Shown here in pieces: positions 53,573 through 63,000 of a DNA stretch of 64,000 nt. The notes under the pieces were generated by a model that was given only the letters and a program-made list of their open reading frames with translations, had not been told where the DNA came from and searched no databases. The DNA is from Vibrio sp. 10N (GTDB lineage Bacteria > Pseudomonadota > Gammaproteobacteria > Enterobacterales > Vibrionaceae). A program made the translations under genes and the position numbers. The stretch lies in assembly GCF_036245475.1 (NCBI RefSeq), contig NZ_BTPM01000002.1, positions 1,550,001 through 1,614,000 of the forward strand, read 5' to 3'. Position 1 is the first letter of the stretch. The number at the start of each line of letters is the position of its first letter.

Positions 53573-54967
53573 TTAGCTAACCTGTTTGATGGCATTAGAG
53601 AACGGGGTGGCAAGTTGGTCGTTTAGACGCACTTTATCGACATCGTCAAAAATCTGGGTATCTACCAGCCACTTCTCGAATTCGGGGGCAGGTCGTAAGC
53701 CAAGCACCTTTCGAGCGTAGAGTGCATCGTGAAATGAGGTGGTTTGATAGTTAAGCATGATGTCGTCAGAGCCCGGGATCCCCATAATGAAGGAGCACTC
53801 AGCGACACCGAGTAAAGTGAGTAGATTGTCCATGTCATTTTGATCGGCGTAGGCATGGTTGGTGTAGCAAATGTCACAGCCCATCGGTAAGCCCAGCAAT
53901 TTTCCGCAGAAATGATCTTCCAGTCCCGCCCTAATAATTTGTTTACCATCAAACAGATATTCTGGGCCGATAAAGCCGACAACAGTGTTGACTAGCAAAG
54001 GATTAAATTGGCGAGCTACTGCATAGGCTCTCGCTTCGCAGGTTTGCTGATCAACGCCATGAAAAGCGTTGGCAGACAGCGCGGTGCCCTGACCCGTTTC
54101 GAAATACATGACGTTGTTACCCACCGTGCCGCGATTGAGTGATAGTGCTGCCTGCTGGGCTTCTTCCAAAATAGAAAGATTGATGCCAAACGTATCATTG
54201 GTGCCTTGGGTCCCACCAATCGACTGAAATACCAAATCGACAGGTGCTCCTAGCTCAATGGCTTCTATGGTATTGGTGACATGAGTTAAAACGCAGGACT
54301 GAGTTGGTATCTGATATTTCTGGATGACCTCATCCATAAGCTGCATGAGTTTTATCGCCTGAGGAACGTTGTCCGTTGCTGGATTGATGCCAATGACGGC
54401 GTCACCATTACCGTACATCAGGCCATCGAAAATACTTGCGGCAATGCCATTGAGCGAATCAGTGGGATGGTTGGGCTGCAGACGGGTTGAAAGGCGGCTC
54501 GGCAGTCCAATGGTATTTCGAAAAGCAGTCACAACCTGACACTTCTTAGCCACCAAGATGAGATCTTGATTGCGCATGATTTTGCTCACCGCCGCCACCA
54601 TTTCTGGCGTCAGCCCCGGCCTTATTTGCGCCAGTGTTTCCGAGTCAGCCTGATCGCTCAGTAACCAGTTTCTAAAGTCACCTACCGTGAGGTGCTCGAT
54701 GAGTGAGAAGGCTTGATTGTCATGGTTATCGATGATCAGTCGGGTAATCTCATCACTCTCATAAGGGATCACGACGTCATTGAGAAACGTTTTGAGCGGC
54801 AAATCTGCAAGTGTCATCTGCGCCACTACGCGTTCTGCAGCAGATTCTGCACACACGCCAGCTAAGGCATCTCCAGAGCGTTCTGGGGTCGCTTTTGCCA
54901 TCAGTTCCGCAAGCGAACTAAATGTAAACACATGGTTTCCCTGTTGTCGGCGATACGTCGCTGTCAT
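53573..54967 (-). CDS. eutB: Ethanolamine ammonia-lyase large subunit
   Basis: 464 residues (E. coli EutB has 453). It contains LMAKATPERSGDALAGVCAE near the N-terminus, RTRLQPNHPTDS-like substrate region, VFQSIGGTQGTNDTFGINLS (~240-260) and FETGQGTALSANAFHGVDQQ, all strongly conserved in EutB. The active-site barrel binds ethanolamine and the adenosyl group. First gene of eutB-eutC-eat, divergent from eutR. No shell protein, EutA reactivase, acetaldehyde dehydrogenase or cobalamin genes are nearby, so acetaldehyde must be handled by enzymes encoded elsewhere. Confidence 0.95.
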   Translation of the reverse strand: MTATYRRQQGNHVFTFSSLAELMAKATPERSGDALAGVCAESAAERVVAQMTLADLPLKTFLNDVVIPYESDEITRLIIDNHDNQAFSLIEHLTVGDFRNWLLSDQADSETLAQIRPGLTPEMVAAVSKIMRNQDLILVAKKCQVVTAFRNTIGLPSRLSTRLQPNHPTDSLNGIAASIFDGLMYGNGDAVIGINPATDNVPQAIKLMQLMDEVIQKYQIPTQSCVLTHVTNTIEAIELGAPVDLVFQSIGGTQGTNDTFGINLSILEEAQQAALSLNRGTVGNNVMYFETGQGTALSANAFHGVDQQTCEARAYAVARQFNPLLVNTVVGFIGPEYLFDGKQIIRAGLEDHFCGKLLGLPMGCDICYTNHAYADQNDMDNLLTLLGVAECSFIMGIPGSDDIMLNYQTTSFHDALYARKVLGLRPAPEFEKWLVDTQIFDDVDKVRLNDQLATPFSNAIKQVS

Positions 54968-55162
54968 GACTACTCCTTTAATGGTTCGATTCTTGCTGCC
55001 TTTATTACTGAACGTGTCTCGCAGCTAATGAGTGAGTTTGCGAATAGCGTTCCATGTGTATATCAAAAAATGGCAACTATTTAATTTGTTAATAAACAAT
55101 GCCTTATAGAGCTTATGCTCCATGGTTGGGCGCCAAAAATCCCTTTAGAAGGAGTAGTCGTG

Positions 55163-56098
55163 ATGGATGAAATTTGCAAGTTTGCGCCAGAGTTGTGCAT
55201 TCGTCCCTCTAATGATGCAAACCAACAAGCAGACGACTTGTTCAATTGGGCCCAAGCCTATGATCAGATCACGGATGGTGCGTATCGTGGTCGAATTGTT
55301 GAGCGACGCTTTTCTAAGGTTCATGTGTTTCGTGAAGAGAGCAATCGAGGTTTAAGACAGGATTGCCAAGTGACCAAAGGTGGGCTGTGGCTGGGGTTAA
55401 GTGCGACCGACAAGTCTCTTTATCTTAATCATCACCAGCAAGACGCTGACGATATGTTGCTTCGCGCGGGGGGACTGGACTTTGAGTTGGTGACGCCGGA
55501 AGACTTTTCGATCTACGGCGTGGTGCTGGACGAGCAAGCTTTAGGTACTATTCTCGACCAGTTGGATGTCGAGACAGACAGCTTGGCGATGCTCAGCCAA
55601 GTGGTATCGACGTCTCATGCTCAGCAACTAAAAGCTTACCTCTCGATATTGCTATCGAATCAACCTGTAGGTTGGTCTTGCCATACTCATGAATCGCTAC
55701 TTTTGGATTTTGTCGCCGATGTCCTTGACTCGTCTTGCGGTAGCAAGGATTCAATGGAGCCTTTGTTTCAGCGCGCTAAAGTCATGAGACGGGTGAAACA
55801 AACATTAGAGAGTAGTGATTGGTCTCACCCAATAACCATCAGCGAGCTTTGTCGTGCCGTACATGTGAGTCGCCGAACATTGCAAAACACGTTTCACTCT
55901 TGCTGTGGCATGTCGCCCCACCAGTTTCTCCTGCGAGTCAGGTTGAACCAAGCTCGCAGGGCTTTACTCAACAGTGACGGCGAGCACTCCGTCTATGATA
56001 TCGCGTTTAATCATGGCTTCTATCACTTAGGTCTTTTTGCTGGGAACTATAAAAAGCTGTTTGGTGAGAGTCCGTCTGCAACGCTGGCACAGCGTTAG
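55163..56098 (+). CDS. eutR: EutR-like AraC-family regulator of ethanolamine genes
   Basis: A 311-residue AraC protein; ATG 55163 is preferred because AGAAGGAG stands 8 bp before it, while the earlier in-frame ATG 55115 lacks one. The N-terminal half matches the EutR sensor region (AYDQITDGAYRGRIVERRFS), and the C-terminal helix-turn-helix reads ITISELCRAVHVSRRTLQNT. It ends YDIAFNHGFYHLGLFAGNYK and KLFGESPSATL. EutR activates eut genes when both ethanolamine and cobalamin are present. Divergent from eutB across 195 bp, where its target should be. Confidence 0.92.
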   Translation: MDEICKFAPELCIRPSNDANQQADDLFNWAQAYDQITDGAYRGRIVERRFSKVHVFREESNRGLRQDCQVTKGGLWLGLSATDKSLYLNHHQQDADDMLLRAGGLDFELVTPEDFSIYGVVLDEQALGTILDQLDVETDSLAMLSQVVSTSHAQQLKAYLSILLSNQPVGWSCHTHESLLLDFVADVLDSSCGSKDSMEPLFQRAKVMRRVKQTLESSDWSHPITISELCRAVHVSRRTLQNTFHSCCGMSPHQFLLRVRLNQARRALLNSDGEHSVYDIAFNHGFYHLGLFAGNYKKLFGESPSATLAQR

Positions 56099-56170
56099 AT
56101 TTAGAGGATTCATCAACTATAGCGGCCGTTTAAACCGCCATAGTAACAATGTGCTTTAAGCTTGATGTCG

Positions 56171-56755
56171 TTAGAAGTGCTGATTCAAATGCGCTTCAAA
56201 TCGCGTAAAGTCATTGTCGATATCGCCATTTTTCATCACGTCATAGGCCGCAAAGGTTGGCATGGCTTTCATACCAAAGAAGCGGAAGTTGGCGTGCATG
56301 TGGAACATGAGGTCATCAACGCTTTTGCCTTGGAAAAGGTATTCAGATTCATCGTTGAACGATTCTTCTGGCGCGTTGAACGTTAAAGACAGCATGTACT
56401 TAGACTCAGTTTGCATGCCACCTGTACCGTAGTTTTTCTTAGGCTCTGATTCTGAGCGACCATCAAACAAACACAAGTCACCACCCATGCCAGCAGTAAA
56501 CACCTCATCCATGTACTTTTTAAAGCTCCAAGGTACTGTCATCCAGTTGACTGGCGATTGAATGATCACTCGATCCGCCCACTTAAAGTTATCCAGTTGT
56601 GCTGGTACATCAATCTCATCTTGCATGGTGACCACACGTGTTTGATGGCCTTTGCCTTCGAGTAGGGTGATCGCCTTATCGACAAGAGTTGCGTTAAGTT
56701 TACCTTCAGAGAATGGGTAGGGTTGGTGTGCATTGATGATTAATATATTGCTCAT
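56171..56755 (-). CDS. mdaB: MdaB-type NAD(P)H-quinone oxidoreductase
   Basis: A 194-residue flavodoxin-fold reductase from ATG 56755 (AGAGGA nine bases upstream; the earlier ATG at 56779 adds eight residues and has no ribosome binding site). SNILIINAHQPYPFSEGKLN, ADRVIIQSPVNWMTVPWSFK and KYMDEVFTAGMGGDLCLFDG are diagnostic of MdaB (modulator of drug activity B), a two-electron quinone reductase that limits semiquinone stress. GTGGMQTESKYMLSLTFNAP binds FAD. Upstream direct repeats AGTAACCT 36 bp apart may be an HxlR-type operator. Confidence 0.92.
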   Translation of the reverse strand: MSNILIINAHQPYPFSEGKLNATLVDKAITLLEGKGHQTRVVTMQDEIDVPAQLDNFKWADRVIIQSPVNWMTVPWSFKKYMDEVFTAGMGGDLCLFDGRSESEPKKNYGTGGMQTESKYMLSLTFNAPEESFNDESEYLFQGKSVDDLMFHMHANFRFFGMKAMPTFAAYDVMKNGDIDNDFTRFEAHLNQHF

Positions 56756-56819
56756 GGTTTTATGTCCTCTAAATTTCACTATGTCTGGAGTGTGTCCGAG
56801 CGCTCTGGTGGTATATTAA

Positions 56820-56863
56820 AGTAACCTGAAAACTAAAATCAATTAGTATACTTTTAGTAACCT
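56820..56863. promoter_or_regulatory. AGTAACCT direct repeats before mdaB
   Basis: AGTAACCT occurs at 56820-56827 and 56856-56863, 36 bp apart, with GTATAC between them. The spacing equals that of the TAGGTCACC sites next to the HxlR gene at 50087, and the cores (GGTNAC/GTNACC) are related. Confidence 0.45.
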
Positions 56864-56886
56864 TTTGTTTGGTGGTTTTGGGGTAC

Positions 56887-56914
56887 AAAAAAAGCAGCGT
56901 TACGCTGCTTTTTA
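56887..56914 (-). terminator. Terminator of the tetR gene
   Basis: AAAAGCAGCG-TTA-CGCTGCTTTT with a T-run on the minus strand (A-run at 56887-56893), 14 bp after the tetR stop. Confidence 0.85.
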
Positions 56915-56927
56915 TCAATGAGTTAGC

Positions 56928-57650
56928 TTATATCGGGCACTCTTCCCAGCCACATTCGACATGGTGAACCAGATCGGAGACTTTGTCTGGATTGAGTCGA
57001 TACTGCTTATCAACATGAAGTTTTGCAGCAGTGAGTTGTTCAAATAGCTGCCAGTGTTTCAGTAAACACTCGTCTTCATCTTGAGTAACTTCAGACCAGG
57101 TTTCTTTAAGCATGGGCATCATACATGCTGAGCCATGGGCATAGAGCATCATCTGCCATTTGAGTTCGTGCCTGTTTAATTGGTCGTCATCCGTTCGGCC
57201 TTGATTATATTCATCGACCAGCGCCTCCACGATGCATTCAATTTCCCCTTTGCTATCTACAAAATAGTCAAAGAATTCGTTTTCCTGACGCATCGCATCG
57301 GCAATGAGCTGAATAGGCTCGCGGACAACCATAATGTGGGCCAGCATTTCAACGGAAAAGCGATAGAGCTTCACATTGATAGGGGTATCTTCTGGTAGTA
57401 GCTCGAGAAGGTGCAGGATGTACTTCTGCATGTAGGCGTGCATATGGTCGCTGATGCCGTACCATATCTGCTCCTTGCTACCGAAGTGGTGACGAATCAA
57501 ACTATGAGACACACCCGCACGCTCACTGATATTGCGAATAGAAACTCTCTCGTACCCCAGTTCGCAAAACATTTGTGCAGCGACCGTCATGATCAGGTTT
57601 TTTGTCTCTTCTGCCGCCATGGCGCTGCGACGACCTTTTTTCTTCTCCAC
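56928..57650 (-). CDS. TetR-family repressor of the RND operon
   Basis: A 240-residue TetR protein. The N-terminal helix-turn-helix (~17-62) reads LIMTVAAQMFCELGYERVSI, then RNISERAGVSHSLIRHHFGS, followed by an all-helical ligand-binding domain with no recognised specificity. It is divergent from the RND efflux operon, and the 271-bp gap has three related TACTGCAC sites, so it is presumably the local repressor released by an efflux substrate. Confidence 0.92.
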   Translation of the reverse strand: MEKKKGRRSAMAAEETKNLIMTVAAQMFCELGYERVSIRNISERAGVSHSLIRHHFGSKEQIWYGISDHMHAYMQKYILHLLELLPEDTPINVKLYRFSVEMLAHIMVVREPIQLIADAMRQENEFFDYFVDSKGEIECIVEALVDEYNQGRTDDDQLNRHELKWQMMLYAHGSACMMPMLKETWSEVTQDEDECLLKHWQLFEQLTAAKLHVDKQYRLNPDKVSDLVHHVECGWEECPI

Positions 57651-57810
57651 TCGATACCTTTTTAATTAATCAATCCTATACAGGGTACTGAATTACCCAC
57701 CTATCGACAAGATGCACATCGGCCGAACGTCACAATGCAGTAGATCTACTTATGCCGGGGCCTGAGGGCTTGTATATAACTAAAAGTGATGAAAAGCATA
57801 CAAAAAATTA

Positions 57811-57900
57811 TACTGCACGTGTGTGCAATATGTATTGATCTCTTTCAAATTAAACATATACTGCACAACTGTAAAGTTAATTTACTGCACGATCGTAAAG
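57811..57900. promoter_or_regulatory. Three phased TACTGCAC-N4-GT sites, probable TetR operators
   Basis: TACTGCAC followed by four bases and GT occurs at 57811, 57859 and 57883, i.e. at multiples of 24 bp. The last two read TACTGCACAACTGTAAAG and TACTGCACGATCGTAAAG. The final copy ends at a TATAAA at 57901, so bound repressor would cover the efflux promoter. Confidence 0.6.
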
Positions 57901-57921
57901 TATAAATTTGGGATAAATATT

Positions 57922-58995
57922 ATGAACACCCATCGTCTATTCAAAAAAGTCAGTGTGCTGATGCTCCCCATATTCGCGGCCATCAGCCTATCTGGGTGCA
58001 ATCAAGCACAATCAGAAATCAATGAACCCGTGATCAAGCCCGTCAAAGTAGTACAGGTTCCTGAACTCAATTTTGCACCTGTCAGCAGCTATCTTGCACA
58101 AGTTGATGCGACGGATCGTGCTCAACTCTCTTTTCAGGTCGCAGGACAAATTTCGTCGATTGACGTCAAAATGGGTGAAGTCATTAGTCAGGGCGAAATC
58201 TTGGCGACACTGGATCCAACCGACTATCAAGTCGCTTTAGACGCAAAACAAGCCGAGTTCGATCTCGCAGAGTCACAGTGGAAACGTGCTAAGCAGTTAT
58301 TTGCTAAAAAGCTGATCAGTGCCGATGAGTTCGACCGCAACGAAACGCAATTTAAAGCTGCTGAGGCGTCATTAGCACAAGCGAAAGCTGATCTTGGCTA
58401 TACGCAAATCATTGCTCCGTTTGATGGTGTGGTCTCTATGACTTACCAAAAGCCTTTTGAAGTCGTTGGGGCGAAACAGCCAATTTTGAATCTTATTAGC
58501 AGTGACGACCTTGATGTGACCTTCACTATTCCGGTTACGGAAGTGAAGGCGATGACGTTAGAAGAGTTAAAGAACCAGCACTTTTTTGTCACGCTGGATA
58601 GTCATCGCAATCAGCGTATTGAAGCCAGATTTCGTGAAATTGCTATGCAGCCAGATCTTGATACCAATAGCTATGCAGCTGCAGTGACAATAGTTAAGCC
58701 ACAAAACATCAATGTGCTCTCCGGTATGTCTGGACAGGTGCATATTCAAAGTGAAGCGAAAGAGCGTGCATTTTCGCTGCCAACCAGCGCGTGGATTAGC
58801 CAGCAAGCGACCAGTGGCAAGGTGTGGCGCTTTGACCCAATGACAGAGCAAATTCATCAAATTCAGCTGTCTACTAATGAAAGTGGTGCCGTGACTGCGG
58901 GCTTGCAGCAAGGCGACCAAATCGTGGTGGCCGGCGCGGCAAACTTAGTGGAAGGACAGCGAGTTAAGCTCTGGACGCGAGAGGGAGGTATCTAA
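57922..58995 (+). CDS. RND efflux periplasmic adaptor 1 (lipoprotein)
   Basis: A 357-residue membrane-fusion protein. ATG 57922 gives a lipoprotein signal (MNTHRLFKKVSVLMLPIFAA, then ISLSGCNQ; lipid on Cys). A GTG frame extending back to 57823 runs through the operators and is rejected. The split lipoyl domain (FQVAGQISSIDVKMGEVISQ; LGYTQIIAPFDGVVSMTYQK), a short coiled coil and a beta-barrel follow. It overlaps the second adaptor gene by one base (TAATG), so the two are translationally coupled. Confidence 0.92.
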   Translation: MNTHRLFKKVSVLMLPIFAAISLSGCNQAQSEINEPVIKPVKVVQVPELNFAPVSSYLAQVDATDRAQLSFQVAGQISSIDVKMGEVISQGEILATLDPTDYQVALDAKQAEFDLAESQWKRAKQLFAKKLISADEFDRNETQFKAAEASLAQAKADLGYTQIIAPFDGVVSMTYQKPFEVVGAKQPILNLISSDDLDVTFTIPVTEVKAMTLEELKNQHFFVTLDSHRNQRIEARFREIAMQPDLDTNSYAAAVTIVKPQNINVLSGMSGQVHIQSEAKERAFSLPTSAWISQQATSGKVWRFDPMTEQIHQIQLSTNESGAVTAGLQQGDQIVVAGAANLVEGQRVKLWTREGGI

Positions 58996-60053
58996 TGAAG
59001 AAATCAATGATTGCTCTCGGTCTCGTCTCACTGGCTCTAGCGGGCTGTAATTCGGATGTTACCGTTCGTGAGCGTGCACCTCTGATGGTTGAGTCTATCG
59101 AAGTCTCAAAACCTGTAGAGCAACAATATCGCGAGTTTAAAGGCCAAGTTGTCACCGCAGAGCAGACAAAACTGGCATTTCGAATTCAGGGGGAAATTTC
59201 CCACTTACTGGTGAAGCCAGGTCAATCGGTAAAGAAAGGCCAGGTGGTCGCCAAGTTGGACGATGAAAAACTCCAGCAGCAATACCGTGATGCATTGGCT
59301 CAATACGAATTGGCAACCAAGCAACTTCGTCGTGGTACCGAATTGTACGCGCGAGATATGATTTCCAACTCTGAGTTGGATGAGCTGACTTCCAATCGAC
59401 AACTGGCGAAAGCGCAATACAAAAATATTCAGCACCAAATTCAGTACACCAGCTTAAAGGCGCCGTTTTCTGGCGTGGTGGCAGAGGTTAATAAAGAACG
59501 CTTCGAAAACGTTGGCCCGGGTGAGACGGTTGTGTCTATTTATCAGGATGACAAAGTTTACGTGAAGATCAGTCTTTCTGACCACATTTTAGCTTCTATC
59601 ACTCCTCAGGCTCAGCGTAATGCCTATCAGCCGCGCGCATTTTTCTCTGGCATTGATGAAAGCTACACCATGACCTACCTAGAGCACTCTAGCGAGCCAG
59701 ATGCCCAAAGTCGCGCTTATGAACTTTGGCTGCAAATGCCTCAACCAAAAGCGAAAATTTTACCGGGAACCAGTGTTGCTGTTCATGTGGATATGGTCGC
59801 TGCAGGGTTAAGTACGATTCAAGGTTATCAATTACCAATGACAGTACTGGAAGCTGGCATGGAGCCGAAACAGTTTTTTGTTTGGAAACATGAAGATGGT
59901 ATGGCGATGAAAACGCCAGTGCGAGTTGATCAAGTGAATAGTTTCGGGGTGATTGTCGATTCAGGCGTGACCCAAGGTGACATTTTAATTAGCTCAAGTT
60001 TGAGAAAGCTCAGAGACGGCGAAGCAGTAGCACTCTTGGAGAATAATAAATAA
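58995..60053 (+). CDS. RND efflux periplasmic adaptor 2 (lipoprotein)
   Basis: A 352-residue membrane-fusion protein with a lipoprotein signal (MKKSMIALGLVSLALAGCNS, lipid on Cys18). Lipoyl halves are FRIQGEISHLLVKPGQSVKK and IQYTSLKAPFSGVVAEVNKE, separated by a coiled-coil hairpin (RGTELYARDMISNSELDELT). It is similar in layout to the adaptor before it but clearly divergent, not a fresh duplication. It shares a TAATG overlap with the preceding and with the following gene. Two adaptors with one pump suggest a mixed adaptor ring. Confidence 0.92.
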   Translation: MKKSMIALGLVSLALAGCNSDVTVRERAPLMVESIEVSKPVEQQYREFKGQVVTAEQTKLAFRIQGEISHLLVKPGQSVKKGQVVAKLDDEKLQQQYRDALAQYELATKQLRRGTELYARDMISNSELDELTSNRQLAKAQYKNIQHQIQYTSLKAPFSGVVAEVNKERFENVGPGETVVSIYQDDKVYVKISLSDHILASITPQAQRNAYQPRAFFSGIDESYTMTYLEHSSEPDAQSRAYELWLQMPQPKAKILPGTSVAVHVDMVAAGLSTIQGYQLPMTVLEAGMEPKQFFVWKHEDGMAMKTPVRVDQVNSFGVIVDSGVTQGDILISSSLRKLRDGEAVALLENNK

Positions 60054-63000
60054 TGAGTTTGACCGAGTATTCAATCAAAAACCGTGTCATTAGCTGGCTG
60101 TTTCTTGTCATATTGGCTGTTGGCGGTATTCAATCATTTAACGATTTAGGGCGTTTGGAAGATCCAGCGTTTACGATTAAAGATGCGATGGTGATTTCAA
60201 CTTATTCCGGCGCGACCTCGACCGAAGTAGAAGAAGAGCTCACCTATCCGCTGGAAAAAGAGATCCGTAAGCTTCCGTACATCAAGAACATCAAGTCTAC
60301 GTCCTCTGCGGGTCTGTCACAGATCATGGTCAGTATGGAAATGGACTATGGCCCTGACGAACTTCCCCAAATCTGGGATGAAATGCGTCGTAAGATTAAT
60401 GACTTAAGACCTAACCTTCCATCAGGGGTCAATTCGATTCAGATCATCGATGATTTTGGTGATGTGTTTGGTGTGATGATCATGCTTACGGGTGATGGCT
60501 ACGATTATGTGGAGCTAAAACGTTACGCTGATTACTTGAGCCGCGAGCTAGAGCTGGTGGATGGCGTGGGTAAAGTTGCCATCGCTGGTGACCAAAAGGA
60601 GATGTTATTCGTTGAGCTGTCGTTAGAGCGTCTATCTGCCCTTAACCTAGATATGAACACGGTCATGGGGCTGCTCAACCAGCAAAACAGCGTGCAGTCT
60701 GCTGGTGAAATCATGATTAATGGTGAGAGCTTGGCCATTCGTCCAAACGGCAATTTGGATTCGGTTGAGTCGCTAGAAAATCTCATCATACATGGACGTG
60801 ACACGGGTAATCTTATCCGCTTAAAAGACGTGGCTGATATCTCTAAGGGGATACAAGAAAAGCCGTCAAATGTGATTACTTTTAATGGCAAGCCTGCGAT
60901 TAACTTGGCGATTTCATTTGGCGCTGGTGTCAACGTGGTCGAAGTCGGTAAGGCACTGGATGCTGAGCTACAAGCGCTCGAGAGCATTAAGCCTGCGGGC
61001 ATTAATCTTGACTACTTTTACAATCAATCTGCAGAAGTTGATAAATCGGTACAAGATTTTGTGGTCAGCCTTGCTCAAGCGGTAGGCATCGTCATTGTGG
61101 TATTGCTGTTCACTATGGGCATGCGTAGCGGCATCATTATTGGTGCAGTTTTGCTACTCACCGTGTTTGGTACTTTCATTATGATGAGTATCAACAATAT
61201 TGAGCTTCACCGTATTTCACTCGGTGCACTTATCATCGCGCTCGGTATGTTGGTGGACAATGCGATTGTGATTGTTGAAGGTATCTTGGTTGGACTTAAG
61301 CAGGGTCAAACCAAAAAGCAAGCTGCGATGGGTATTGCAAAACAGACGCAATGGCCACTACTTGGTGCTACCGTTATCGCAATTACCGCTTTTGCTCCAA
61401 TCGGTTTATCACAAGACGCCACGGGGGAGTTCATGGGCTCCTTGTTCTGGGTGCTGTGCTACTCCTTGTTCCTTAGCTGGATCACGGCATTAACTCTAAC
61501 GCCGTTTCTTGCTGATATCTTGCTGAAAGAGTCTGATAAAAACGACCAAACTGCCGCTGCAGACCCATATAAAGGTGTGCTGTTTTCGGTGTTCCGTTGG
61601 TCTTTGGAGTTGGCGCTGAAATTGCGATGGTTGACGGTTGCGGCCATGATTGCATTGCTAGTTTCCGCTGTCATGGCGTTTGGTTTAGTGAAGCAGTCGT
61701 TTTTCCCGCCGTCAAACACGCCTATGTTCTTTGTCGACATGTGGATGCCTGAGGGCACGGATATACGTCAAACGCTGAAACAAACTGAGCAGGTGGAAGA
61801 GTATATTCAGGCTCAAGATAATGTGGAGTTTGTTTCCACAACGGTTGGGCAAGGTTTGCAACGTTTCATGCTGACTTATCAGCCAGAGAAAAGCTATGAA
61901 GGCTACGCTCAGCTGCAAGTGCGAACCACCAGTCGTGACAACATGTTTGATTTACTCAACACGCTGGATTCAGAGCTGTCGTCTCAATTTGCCACCCCAA
62001 CGTTCCAGCTTCGACTGATGGAATTTGGTCCGTCACCAGCGTCGAAGATCGAAGCGCGCATCATTGGCCCTGACCCACAGGTGCTGCGTGATATCGCGGT
62101 ACAAGTAGAAGATGTATTGCTTGCGGATCCGGGAGCAAGAAACATTCGTCATGATTGGCGCGAACGCACCAAGCAGTTGGTTCCTCAGTTTAATGAATCG
62201 AAAGCGCGCCGTTTGGGTATCTCGAAAGAGGATCTATCGAGCACTCTGCAACTGGCATTCGGTGGTAACACGATTGGCGTATTCCGTGATGGTACACAAA
62301 TGCTGCCTATCGTCACTCGGCTGACGGAAGCGGAACGCGTGGATTATGCGTCACTGCAGAACATCTCCATTTGGAGCCCAATGCTGCAAACGTATGTGCC
62401 AGTAGAGCAGGTGATCGACGATGTTACGCTGGAGTGGCAAGAGCCGATTATTCAGCGCCGTGACAGAAAACGTACTTTAACGGTACTCGCTGACCATGAT
62501 GTATTGGGAGACGAGACGGCGGCAAGTTTATTCGCTCGTGTTAAGCCACAGGTAGAATCACTGCCTCTACCTGCTGGCTACACGATCGAATGGGGTGGCG
62601 AATATGAGTCATCAAAAGATGCGCAAGAGGCGATGTTTAAGTCATTGCCGATGGGCTATCTGTTGATGTTCATCATCACAATGTTGTTGTTCAATTCGTT
62701 TAAAAAGCCGTTGGTGATTTGGTTTACTGTGCCACTTTCTATCATTGGTGTCGCATTTGGACTGCTTTTGTCGAATATGCCATTTAGTTTTACCGCGTTA
62801 CTAGGTCTGCTTAGCCTAAGTGGCATGATCCTTAAAAACGGTATTGTATTGATGGATCAAATCAACCTAGAGCTAGAGAGTGGTAAAGACCCATACTTGG
62901 CTTTGATAGACAGTGCGGTTAGTCGTGTTCGTCCAGTGAGTATGGCAGCGCTGACCACCATTCTGGGGATGATACCTCTCGTGTTTGATGCCTTCTTTGG

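Noticed and set aside
57823..57921. Longer N-terminus of the first RND adaptor from GTG 57823
   Set aside because: It would run through the operator sites and put 33 residues in front of an obvious lipoprotein signal.
60477..60489. TGATCATGCTTAC in the RND pump gene, similar to an RctB 12-mer
   Set aside because: One mismatch in the conserved TTYC end and isolated; at this length near-matches are expected by chance in 64 kb.
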